From: Arcuatula senhousia | Lineage: Eukaryota; Mollusca; Bivalvia; Mytilida; Mytilidae | DNA: 64,000 nt | Assembly: GCA_963971305.1 (NCBI GenBank) | Contig: CAXARO010001692.1 | Location: 1 to 64,000 of the forward strand | Direction of reading: 5' to 3' | Part shown: piece after piece, positions 1 through 10,140 of the stretch | Layout of the letters: each line of letters opens with the position of its first letter | Numbering within the stretch: position 1 is the first letter of the stretch | Position numbers and translations under genes: made by a program | Notes under the pieces: generated by a model | The model's database searches: none | The model's input: the letters and a program-made list of their open reading frames with translations, nothing else | What the model was told of the DNA's origin: nothing

Positions 1-480
1 CGGCATGCTTGATCGCTATAATGCCTTAAAATGACAATTAGTATCAAAGCTTATCAGGGGGTCCAATGTAACTGGTAAGTGCGCAGCATAATTTGGTAAG
101 TGACTATAAAGATGGCGGAAAAACCTCGCTTCGTTCGACAACAGTCAGTTTTTTCTTCGTGTTTACAAAAGTTATATACATCTAATGAATAAAACCATGT
201 TACCTTTCGGCAATTATGAGTTATGAGAAATGGTCCATAACAAAAATATGATGCTTGATTTGCTTTTTAAAAAGCTATTGAAGAAAAACTGGCCACTTGA
301 CAGCAATTTTTTTGTCATGCCGAAATACACAGGCTTTGTTTCAGGTACTCTGATCACAAACGTTATGTTTTATGGTGTTTTCTGGCTCGTCAACAAGCAT
401 GGCTATTCCCAAATATTTGTTTCTGTAAAAGAAACATGTATTTGTTGACATATTTACAATTATTTGATTTTTTTTGGTAA
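1..480. other. No gene recognised
   Basis: AT-rich sequence with no supportable coding region. The short ORF at 230-448 has no recognisable domain. AAGATGGCGGAA at 109-120 resembles the ATGG-containing motif seen near many animal transcription starts, but nothing downstream confirms a promoter. Confidence 0.5.
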
Positions 481-1104
481 GTGCAAGTCAGTGTACTAAA
501 AAAATTGGTAATGTATATTATTACAGTGCAAAAACTTATGAAAGCACATCTTTTAACTCTAAATGTAAAAAAGACAAAATCCATGATAATCCAAAATAGA
601 TTAATAGATTCTGATTCATTCGTCACATTTAATGATGAAAAAATTCAAAATACATCTGAGTATAAATTTTTAGGCTGTTTATCAAAGTGCAATGGTAATC
701 TGAAGTCCAGTCTAGATGATTTAGCAAAAAAGGCAAGAAAAGTTTTATTTTTACTTAGACAAAAATCTAAATCAATGGGAAATATCCCCATCAAGGTGAT
801 GAATAACTTATTCGAAAAACTAGTTAGACCTATTCTAACATATAATTCAGAGATATCATTTATGGATAATTATTTGACTTTCTATAGAGATAAAAAGCGA
901 GCTACACAGACAAATAAAGTTGTAGACTATATTTCCTTTGTAGATATAAGACTAGTTCTGAGAAAGTTCATTTAATTTTTTGTAAATCCCTATTGGGAAC
1001 TAAAAAAACTTCTTGAAACATTGGGTTGAGAACAGAATTGGGTAGACTTCCTATTGAAAGTTTCATACATACTCAATTTCTATTATACCTAGCAAGACTT
1101 CATA

Positions 1105-1304
1105 GGTTAATTATCTTAGTAATAATTTGGTTCCCCAGTTTGGTATTTTTGGTTTTATTGTTCTATGCTCTTCATATTCATATAGTGTTTGGCATTTTCA
1201 TTATTTTTGGTAGAGCCGCCTCTGATGAGTCTTGAATAGACGAAACGCGCGTCAGGCGTAGCAACATTTATTGTCTGGAACTTTGTTGACATTTGTATTT
1301 CATA
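1105..1304 (+). mobile_element. About 200-bp hammerhead-carrying insertion (retrozyme-like)
   Basis: The LINE reading frame is interrupted here. Upstream coding ends at the 'LARLH' segment and resumes at 'DDINPLLKES', which are adjacent in the intact LINE at 26-30 kb. TTCATA occurs at 1099-1104 and again at 1299-1304, consistent with a target-site duplication. A hammerhead ribozyme lies in its 3' half. Small hammerhead-bearing non-autonomous retroelements (retrozymes) are known in molluscs, so that is the likely class. Only one ribozyme copy is present, so this would be a monomeric or truncated copy. Confidence 0.65.
1217..1258 (+). ncRNA. Hammerhead ribozyme, type I with minimal stem III
   Basis: All hammerhead parts are present in order. 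Stem I 5' strand is 1217-1221, pairing perfectly with 1254-1258. The core CTGATGA is at 1222-1228. Stem II is 1229-1231 with 1239-1241. GAAA is at 1242-1245. Stem III is a two-pair CGCGCG hairpin at 1246-1251. U16.1 and C17 are at 1252-1253. Cleavage is predicted after 1253. Such a short stem III is typical of animal retroelement hammerheads thought to cut as dimers. The fold is seen in the sequence; activity is inferred. Confidence 0.88.
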
Positions 1305-1945
1305 CAGATGATATAAACCCATTGTTAAAAGAATCTTTTGATCTCACCAAAGAACTTGATAGTCAATGCATTTATAGTTGGTATACTTTTGTCAAAGACA
1401 TTTCAGCAGATTTAGATTTCTCAGAAAATGTTTTCAGTTGTAAGGTGTTAAAAGAAGTAAAAAATTTGAAAAACAATGTTAAAAATAGAGTCACTGAAAA
1501 ATTTAAAAGAGTACTTATTGAAAAAAATGATGGATTCGACGAAACTAGCAAATTATTTCTTTATAAGAAGTTAAATCCATCTCTAGAGGGGGAATTCTAT
1601 CTTTCGGAACCATTATTTTCAATTAGGAATATATTCACTAAAATGCGTATCAGTGACCACAACCTTGAAATAGAAAAAGGCCGTTATTATTCCTCGTCAA
1701 GATAGACTTTGCAAATCGTGTAAGTGTATTGAAGACGAGTATCATTTTATCTTAAATTGTAAAATTAATAGTAATTTGAGAGAAAATCTTTACAACTCTA
1801 TTAAAGCTGATAAAAGAGAATTTTTGAATATGACAGAAGAAGAAAAACTGGTCTATTTGCTTAACCCTAAAACTTTTAAACATATTAGGTTGATAGGATT
1901 CTTTTTAAAACAGTCATTAGAACTGAGGACGGAAGTTTCATAAGT

Positions 1946-3465
1946 CATTTAATATGTTATTTGCCTTTATTACTTATACAATATATAGCATATTATATCA
2001 TGTTCTTGTAGTCATCTTATATTTGCTTTCTTATTTGTATATGTATTTCTTTGTCACAAACTGTACATATGTTTAATGACAAATAAAAGTTGTACAATAA
2101 AAGTTGTATTTCCGTGCATTTATATTTCTATTGTAATCGATTTGAGCCGGATTCCAGTAGTGAAAATCCGGGTTATAAAATGGTGAATGTCGGGCTGGCG
2201 GGCGGGGAAAATACTTTCGTAACAGTTTTCTCGGTAACTACTAATTACAGGTCATTGATATTTGGTATGCAGCATCAGCATGGGCTCCCATAACGTGGGA
2301 TTGAATTCAGGTCTGTGGCTCATATATTTCCTGTTAAACGAAATCCGGCCATTACTGTCTTTGACCAATTTTTGGGGGGTTATTTTAATCTTGATGTGTA
2401 CGATTGCTTTTTTTTAAGAATAAGTATTAAGCTTTTTATATTTTGTAAAATCCCAGGCGTAACACGATATGAGCAGAAATAAAGCACAACTGAATAAACA
2501 ACAATACAGTTTCTCCTCTCATTTCATATTCTACAGACAAAACGGTACTATCGTATTTAGAAACTGATTATCAAAATGAAATCTTAAAGAGTGTCTAGAA
2601 ATATACAAAAAATAATGATATCCATAAACAAACATCAAATGAGTTTTAATATACACCACGGTAACATAGAAAGGTGCGAGGTTTGGTCCCGTACAATTTT
2701 ATTAAATAGCCAAGTCCTTTAGAATTTACCGATGATCCAGTTGTTTAATCAGTATAACAGTTTATATAAAACTTTTTTTGTCATTTTGTTTGGATATTTT
2801 ATGTAGTCTGGTATTTTTGTTGTGAGCAAATTTATAATTATGACACCATGAATTCAATAATCTAGTAGGAATTGCAATACATTGGCGTTCTTTTTTTTCA
2901 CTGCCATCAGCTTTCGAGCGTTAACGATAGCCGTTAAGATCCCGTGGCAATAACAAATAGTCTTTTATTACATTATTTTTTCCTTTTGTTGTATTTTTTA
3001 ACACCCAAGGACACTTGAATGTGCCCACCACAATGCATGCAATGCTCGCAGATGAAATTGGGTGCCCGGTGAATTGGCATGTGCTGTTTCAATTCAGTAT
3101 CAGTTCTTTTTTTTCTTGGTTTCGGTGGTCAAAGCTGAACGATATTGTTAAAGGAGCACCTTCTTGGCTTCAAACATATTTTTCAAACTCCCTTTTAAAT
3201 ACAAAAAGCTCGAAGCATTAGTCACATTTAATTCGTATAGGTTTTCACATTGATCATAAATTTATTTGTACCAATAAAACTAAAGTGTTAACGCATGACC
3301 ATACTCATCATAGCAAAGTAACAGAATTGGCAATGTGAAATTAACATAACTGACTAGAAAATATGTACATCTTTACAATACACGTTTGAATGTCTAGTAT
3401 ATAATCAAACAATGTTACTGTAATTTCCAGCCTGAAAAACATCTGACAAACAGGTTTTGATTTTT
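1946..3465. other. No gene; short repeat fragment
   Basis: No supportable coding region. Around 2245-2290 a stretch (cattgatatttggtatgcag, then a catcagcat-type run) matches the internal repeat unit of the TIR element at 24.8-25.5 kb, so a fragment of that family lies here. The ORF at 2090-2293 overlaps it and is not considered a gene. Confidence 0.5.
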
Positions 3466-3556
3466 TGAGTGCCCTCTGACAGCGAGGATCGAACTCAAAA
3501 CATTTGGGACATCTACGGCGTTCCGTACTACGCGTCTAGCTAACAGAAAAGAGGTT
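3466..3556 (-). repeat. tRNA-derived SINE head or tRNA pseudogene
   Basis: On the minus strand an A-box-like GTTAGCTAGACGCG (3533-3545 region) and a B-box GAGTTCGATCC (3486-3496) are spaced as in a tRNA gene, with a T-arm-like stem around the B-box. The acceptor stem does not close, so it is not a functional tRNA. The two pol III promoter boxes suit a tRNA-derived SINE. A 3' tail cannot be delimited. Confidence 0.55.
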
Positions 3557-4099
3557 GTAACCATGTACTTTGTCGAAAAATATCAAAGTGATTTGAACCA
3601 GCCTGATAAACAGATACATGTAGTAGAGTAGAAATGTATCGGGAATTTAAAAAAGTTATCTACGTAAACGTAAACTCAATATGCATGAATATAAAAGGCA
3701 CACTTTCAAAATGTATACAGTTGTGATAATATACATAAAGAATATATATAAAGTTTATCATATACTTTGGTTTGTAATTGTCCGTCAATAACACCTAAAG
3801 CTAAATCCAAAAATTGACATCTATCACCGGTGACGTTAGATTTCTTCAAGGTTAAAATTAAGAAGAAATATAAAATCATTTTAAACCCAGAACTATACAC
3901 GCTCTCACTTCAATACACATTTGTGATTATTTAGATATGTTCGGTAAAATTGGAATGTATGGACAGAGAGAAATTTTGACTAAACACTCACTGAAAGACT
4001 TAACAAGTCTGAACATTTGTTGGTTAACACATAGTAAGAATGGAACCTTTAAATCTGTTTTAGAATATGCTCAGATGCCTCAGAGAAGTACTTGTGTGA
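3557..4099. other. No gene recognised
   Basis: AT-rich. Two short ORFs (3706-3900 minus, 3937-4209 plus) show no family motif, and the second runs into a dispersed repeat. Nothing further supported. Confidence 0.45.
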
Positions 4100-4304
4100 A
4101 TAAAGGTGATAACAAAATTACTAAACTTCGGGGGTCAATTTCAATCTCGAAGAAAAAAGACAAAATATGGAAGACACATCGGAATAGTTATACATCGCAA
4201 TGGTCCTGACTTGGTACAGGCATTTCAAATGAAATGGTGGGGTAAACCAGGTTTCATTTTGTTTTTTGAAGGTCAAAGAAAAGAAATATTTTTAAACAAG
4301 AGGC
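4100..4304 (+). repeat. Dispersed mussel-type repeat; left edge of duplication copy A
   Basis: The tract containing GACACATCGGAATAG and GGTACAGGCATTTCAAATG is found again at 17,311-17,430 and, more divergent, at 59,950-60,055. Homology between the two large duplicate copies begins here at about 4172 (equivalent to 17,312), so one breakpoint lies in this repeat. Confidence 0.7.
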
Positions 4305-6237
4305 TCCCAGGAGCCTGAATCGCTCACCTGACATATGTGCCTGAAGTAAAGGCTATTAGGGAAAATCTATTTGACATTAAGAGGGTTATAAGTTTAATAA
4401 GGGTACCATCTGACAATATGGTGGATCTTAAGGTGCTGATCACTTTGATCTCAATTAAAATTCAAAAATCTGTCACCCTTTTAGAGTTATTAGCAATAAA
4501 ATGCAGTTTAACCCAATGTTCTATTTTTAGCCACAGCGGCCATGTTTTACAACCAATCAAAAATCCCCACATCAGTTCTATACACCTAATGCTAACAAAG
4601 AATACCAAGTTTGGTTCCAATTTGACTATAAGTGTCAGAGGAGTTAACATTTTCAATGTAATGAGGAAATGCTTTTTAAAAGCTCAATTTTGACGTTCTA
4701 AGGGCAATAACTCCTCAAAGGAAAGGTCCTACAACGTTGACCCTATACATATTTAGTAGATCTTGATGTGCTTAACAATATGCAATTTAAATTTCTCAAA
4801 TATCTTGTATAGTTTTCAAAATATTGAGCTAAACAGGTGCAAAATTTGCCAAAAATCCACAAAAAGGGCAATAACTCCTACATGGGTCGTTGGATTTTCT
4901 TAAAAATTTCAGACCTGGTAGATCTTCAGGTGCTGATTACTTTTGTTTCCATCAAAATTTTAAAATCTGTCACCGTTTTTGAGTTATTTGCAAAAAACTG
5001 CCATTCACCCCTATGTTCTATTTTTAGCCACGGCGGCCATGTTTTACGACGAATCGAAAATCCCCACATTAGTTCTATACACCTGATGCTAATAAACAAC
5101 TATACCAAGTTTGGTTCCAATTGGACTTAAAGTGTCAGAGGAGATAACCTTTTCAATGTAAAGAGGAAATGCTGTTAAAATGCTCAATTTTGACGTTCTA
5201 AGGGAAATAACTCCTAAAAGGAAAGGTTTTACAACGTTGACCCTATTACATATTTTGTAGATCCTGATGTGCTTAACAATATGCAATTTAAATTTCTCAA
5301 ATATCTTGTATAGTTTTCAAGATATTGAGCTAAACAGGTGCACAATTTGCCAAAAATCCACAAAAAGGGCAATAACTCCAACATGGGTTGCTGGATTTTC
5401 TTCAAAATTTCAGACCTGGTAGATCTTGAGGTGCTGATCACTTTTGTTTCCAATCAAAATTTTAAAATATGTCACCGTTTTTGAGTTATTTGCAAAAAAC
5501 TGCCATTTACCCCTATGTTCTATTTTTAGCCACAGCGGCCATGTTTTACGACCAATCAAAAATCCCCACATCAGTTCTATACACCTAATGCTAATAAACA
5601 ACTATACCAAGTTTGGTTCCAATTGGACTTAAAGTGTCAGAGGAGTTAACGTTTTCAATGAAATGAGGAAATGCCGTTAAAATGCTGAATTTTGACGTTC
5701 TAAGGGCAATAACTCCTAAAAGGAAAGGTTCTACAACGTTGACCCTATTTCATATTTTGTAGATCTTGATGTGTTCAACAATATGCAATTTAATTTTCTC
5801 AAATATCTTGTATAGGTTTCAAGATATTGAGCTAAACAGGTGCAAAATTTGCAAAAAATCCACAAAAAGGGCAATAACTCCTACATGGGTCGTTGGATTT
5901 TCTTTAAAATTTCAGGGTAGGTAGATCTTGAGGTGCTGATCACTTTTTCCCTGTCAGAATTTTGATATTTGTAGCCGTTTTTGAGTTATTTGCAAAAAAC
6001 TGCATTTTACCCCTATGTTCTATTTTTAGCCACAGCGGCCATGTTTTACGACGAATCAAAAATCCCTACATCAGTTCTTAGCACCGAATGCTAATGAACA
6101 ACTATACCAAGTATGGTTTCAATTGGACTTATGGTGTCAGAGGAGTTAACGTTTTAAAAAGTTTACAGACGACGGACGGACGACGGACGCCAAGTGATGA
6201 CAATAGCTCACATGACCCTTCGGGACAGGTGAGCTAA
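4305..6237. repeat. 1.9-kb repeat element with four 500-bp internal units
   Basis: Begins with GCTCACCTG near 4323 and ends with CAGGTGAGC near 6227, a short inverted terminal match. Inside are four copies of a unit of about 500 bp, marked by GCGGCCATGTTTTAC at about 4537, 5036, 5536 and 6036, and by 'gggcaataactcc'. Copy B of the duplication lacks it: sequence flanking 4300 and 6238 is contiguous at about 17,440. ORFs inside are repetitive and frame-inconsistent. No transposase is seen, so it is non-autonomous. It shares its ends and inner segments with 8185-9332 and 19,412-20,469. Confidence 0.8.
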
Positions 6238-6598
6238 AAAACCTGCAGCTTTGAAGTGGTTTTGACCCACTAACTCCGATTTCTCGGTGTTTTACATTAA
6301 ACTATCAAAGCTGATAACAGTTTTTTTTAAATATTATGCTTTTACTGTTTTTTTGTTGTTATTTTGTTTTCTAAACTTTTATCATTTTCTTTAGTTTTGT
6401 GTTTATTTTTTTTTTATTTTATCCTAAGTCATTTGTTTTTTTAAGAATCTGTTACTCTTTTTTTTTACTTCATAAATTACTTTTAACATGTATTTCTACC
6501 ATGTTCCAAACCCAGTGTTTTTACAGCCTGCGTCCATACTGTGGCATTTGAAAAAAAAACAATAACGTTCCGGCAAAAAACCATAATGATACTTTACA

Positions 6599-6806
6599 AT
6601 GTTTGCAATAGACCATAGTCTTATTAGAAGATGGAGTGTTTCCAAGAAGTTTGGATTCAGCAAAACAATACATACGTCTCTAGCGTTTGGATTTAAAATG
6701 TTTAAAATGTTTGCAATAGACCAAAGTCCTATTAGAAGATGGAGTGTTTCCAAGAAGTTTAGATTCAGCAAATTAATACATACGTCTCGGGCCATTGGAT
6801 GGAGGA
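6599..6806. repeat. Local tandem duplication of about 110 bp
   Basis: The segment starting aatgtttgcaatagacc and running through the AAGATGGAGTGTTTCC stretch occurs twice here (6599 onward and 6709 onward). Copy B has it once (17,807-17,900). The plus-strand translation has an 'IDHSLIRRW'-like piece, perhaps a decayed helix-turn-helix, but this is weak. Confidence 0.65.
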
Positions 6807-7009
6807 TGAAAGCTGGCAACACTCAACCGAAATACTTTCTGGAGAAGTGGAATTCTGGCTTTCTAAATTCAAAATTGATTTCACCAAGCATTCTCTAAAT
6901 TCAAAATGGCTACAATAATCTTTGAGTTATTCTGGAAACTCTTAAAAAAATTATAATAGAATAATATTAGCTAGACAATGAAAAAATATAACTTTCCACC
7001 TATAAAATT

Positions 7010-7735
7010 TTGTTTTTTTGATATCTTGATAAATTACTGATTGGACTTGTCTACCCAAAACATGCCTTCATTGTAAGCATTGACACAACCTGTTTTACAC
7101 TTTGCTTTTTCCAGATTGTTCTACCTTGTACAGTATTGACCCAAGTAGTTAACTTTGAGCCCTGATGAATGGGAGATATTATTGAAACAACTTTACAGTC
7201 TTTTCATTGCACAACTAAAACAATTTCAAAACTATGCCATTTGAAATCACCACGATTTGATATTTTATCCCATCCATCATTTTTTTTTTGGAAACATCCA
7301 GGCATTACAGATGAATTCTTTTTTATAGCACCTTATAACATATAATGTCTTAACAAAAAGATCTCTAACTAATGGTAAAGTGGTATAAAAACTATCCATA
7401 AACAATCTTTAACCTTGATTCAAAATCATATCTTTTGATAAATGTGTCTCAACTGCTGGGCTAAACCCTAACTGATATCATTAATAACAGTTCTTTTTTC
7501 CTAAATATACAAAAAAAGTTAGATGCATACCCAGTTATAGTGTCAGCTAAAACCCAAAGTTTGATTCCAAATTGCACAGACTTTTCCTTCATAAATTGAT
7601 GTATCCCACTGAACTTGTGGTTGGACTTTACAATTCTTTCATCAACCACAATCTGTTCATATGGCTGAAATGAGTAAGCTGATACAGTTATCACATTGTC
7701 AATCAATCAATCGGGTAAGTTTGTCCTCTATAGTA
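7010..7735 (-). pseudogene. piggyBac-type (PGBD-like) transposase remnant, copy A
   Basis: On the minus strand the segment 7461-7706 reads with PYEQIVVDERIVK, then FSGIHQFMKEKSVQFGIKLW, then VLADTITGY. This matches the piggyBac catalytic-domain pattern around the second catalytic aspartate (VDE.M...KGR...Q.M..KP...G.K.WVLADS..GY). Further pieces downstream (WKDCKVVSIIS, then HQGSKLTTW) also follow the piggyBac order. Stops and frameshifts break it. An equivalent remnant is at 18,110-18,965. No intact ends found. Confidence 0.75.
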
Positions 7736-7957
7736 AAAAATACAAATTTGTTGTTGTATCAAAGAGTTAAAAATTGATGTATAAGATGGTATAAAGAGGT
7801 GTGCTCTAGCAAGAACAGGAATGAGAAAGTAAATAACGTGGTACAAACTATTTCAACTATAATATATACATTTTATATGACATCATTAGACTTCTACTAT
7901 ACAATATTAATAGTTTATTAGCTTAATATTTGAGCAGTTCATATGAAATTGTTGATG

Positions 7958-7993
<36 letters not shown>
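7958..7993. repeat. (GACA)n microsatellite
   Basis: About nine tandem GACA units. The same site in copy B (19,204-19,223) has about five, a length difference between the two copies. Confidence 0.9.
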
Positions 7994-7995
<2 letters not shown>

Positions 7996-8184
7996 GTAAT
8001 AACTACAGGATGTCAGTCATGACAGATCGGGTTGAATAAATAATAATAATTACCCCATGACCTTTTGTATGTATACAGCATCAGGAAAGGATCAAATTAA
8101 GTAGGATTTAATTTCAGGTCTGTTGTGAACATAATTTCTGTTAAACATGTTAAATGATAACTTAGATTTGTTTTCAATATAAGA

Positions 8185-9332
8185 GCCTGAATCGCTCACC
8201 TGAACTACACAGATACATATATTAGTAGATATTATTGTGCTTAACCATATGCTATTTAAATTTCTGAAATATCTTGGTTAGTTTTCAAGATATTGGGCTT
8301 AATAAGTGCAAATTTGGAAAAAAAAATAGGAAAAAGAACAATAACTCCCACATCAGAAGTCAGATCTTTTTCGAAATTTCAGGACAGGTAGATCTTAATA
8401 TGCTGATCACTTTTGATTCTTGCACAATTTTGATATCTGAAACCATTTTTGAGTTATTAGCAAAGAAATGCGATTTACCCCTATGTTCTATTTTTAGCCA
8501 TGGCGGCCATGTTTTTTTTTACGAATAAAAATCTGAACAATAGAGTTGTAGCATATCAGCTATTAAACAAGTGTGCCATGTTAAGATGCAGTTGGTCTTA
8601 CCGTGTCAGACAAGTTAATCTATAAAATTCAGGGGAAAAGTAATGATAAATGGTAAATTTTGTTGTTTTAAGGATAATAACTCCTAAAGGAACTGGTCCT
8701 ACTGTTTCGACCTTAATACATGAAATGTAGATCTTGATGTGCTTAATCATATGCAACTTAATTTTTTGAAATATCTTGTATAGTTTTCAAGATATAGGGC
8801 TAAATAAGTGAAAAATTTTGAAAAAATCCAGAAAAAGGGCATATTTTTTAAATAGCTTTTTGTTCAACTTTTCAAAAATCTTCTTCTCTGAAACCGCTTT
8901 GCCAAATGAAATGAAACTTGGTAGGTTTTTTCTGTAGTATGTGGTCTACACATCGGTTGTTCGATCTTTTTGAAAATTTTTGAGCAGGTAGATCTTGAGG
9001 TGCTGAACACTTTTACCCCAAGCCACAATTTTGATATCTGGTATTGTTTTTGAGTTCTTAGCAAAAAACTGCAATTTACCCCTATGTTCTATTTTTAGCC
9101 ATGGCAGCCATGTTTTTTTACGAATCAAAAATCTGAACAACGGTTTTGTACACATAATGCTACTTAACAACTGTACCAAGTTTGATTGCAATTGGACTTA
9201 TGGTGTCGGACAACTTAACGTTTGAAAAATTGTTAACAGACTACAACGACGACGACGACAGAAGACGACGAGGAGGACGACGGACGCCAAGTGATGGTAT
9301 AAGCTCACATGGACCTATGGTCCAGGTGAGCT
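8185..9332. repeat. Second member of the GCTCACCTG...CAGGTGAGC repeat family (copy A)
   Basis: Starts at GAATCGCTCACCTG and ends GGTCCAGGTGAGCTAAAAA. Internal blocks (GCGGCCATG, aataactcc, a GACGACGACGGACGCC tract before the end) match the element at 4305-6237. The copy-B equivalent is 19,412-20,469, which has lost the left terminal GAATCGCTCACC and an inner segment of about 90 bp. No coding capacity. Confidence 0.75.
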
Positions 9333-9639
9333 AAAAAGGGGGACCCCCATAATCAATACCATCAAACATTTTGTGGAAAGGAACATCATTGTCAAATTTA
9401 AAACCAATTGGATAACTAAAACTAAAGTTATTGTGGAAACACTTAAGTTAACAGACAATACAGACGCAGACGACGATGCAAACGATGACGCAGACGGCGA
9501 CAACAGCAACGACAGCAACATACCATTAAACATCCGCAATTTTTTTGTGGTCGTATAAAAAAAAACTTGTTGAAATACATTTGTACATGAGATTTTTATA
9601 TTGTTAAAATATTCATTGCTATATCATGTATATGAGTTT

Positions 9640-10140
9640 TGTGTCACGTACACTTATTCAGGATCACATTATTATTTAAATATTGTGAACATGTTAATTG
9701 CTGTATGGATGTTGTGTCGCGTACACTTATTCAGCATTTTCTTATTGTATGTATGTTGTGTCACATATACTTGTTCTGCAATACAATATTATTTCTTTTT
9801 CTTAAATGTGTCTTATTAAATGGATGTTGTGTCAACATTACTTGTTCCACATCACATTGTCATTTCTTTTGGTTAAAATTGTTTTTTATTTAAAGATGCT
9901 GTGTTAAATATACTAGTTCCGCATCACAATGTCATGTACACTTATTCTACATCACATAATTAGTTGGTTTCTTTCAAATTGTTTTTTTTTTCATAATGTT
10001 GTGCAGCAAACACTCTTTCCACATCACGCTACTATATTTTATAATAAATTGTCTTTTGTTTCATTGTACAATGTTGTAATTGCCTTATGGAAGTTAACAA
10101 TTATGTCAAATATTACTCAACATCTTACCATCATTTTGTG
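9640..10140 (-). repeat. Degenerate tandem array of about 72-bp units (copy A)
   Basis: Seven or so units each begin near TGTGTCACGTACACTTATTC and continue with an ACATCACATT-like run. The unit core is the reverse complement of a dispersed repeat (GGAATAAGTGTACGCGACAC) seen at 52,155, 55,797 and 59,155. Equivalent array in copy B: 20,770-21,270. Apparent ORFs are by-products of the repetition. Confidence 0.7.

Larger units (their letters stand above)
481..1945 (+). pseudogene. Decayed non-LTR retrotransposon (LINE), C-terminal half of the RT ORF
   Basis: Three successive ORF pieces (481-975, 1026-1105, 1305-1705) and a further stretch to about 1940 match, in order, the C-terminal part of the LINE ORF at 26.9-30.4 kb. 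The first piece carries the post-catalytic region: a segment like KTKSMI, then YKFLGCL, then RPILTYNSEI (compare KTKVLIF, YKYLGIL and KPILNYSSEI in the intact copy). The last part (about 1700-1790) encodes a CxxC...H....C zinc-ribbon like that at the end of the intact ORF. The frame breaks near 975 and 1705, and a 200-bp insertion splits it at 1105-1304. The endonuclease and catalytic RT motifs are missing. Divergence from the intact element suggests a different, older LINE family. It is non-functional. Confidence 0.8.

Noticed and set aside
4337..5632. ORFs with a repeated 'LCSIFSHSGHV' peptide
   Set aside because: The similarity comes from tandem DNA repeats, appears on different frames and strands, and carries no codon structure.
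7155..7190. CTGATGA...GAAAC resembling a hammerhead core (also 18,256 and 18,412)
   Set aside because: The bases between do not form stem II and the flanks do not pair as stem I; it is piggyBac remnant sequence.
9315..9558. Acidic Asp/Asn-rich ORF and its antisense Ser-rich ORF
   Set aside because: Products of a low-complexity GAC/GCA tract at the edge of a repeat, duplicated at 20,450-20,693.
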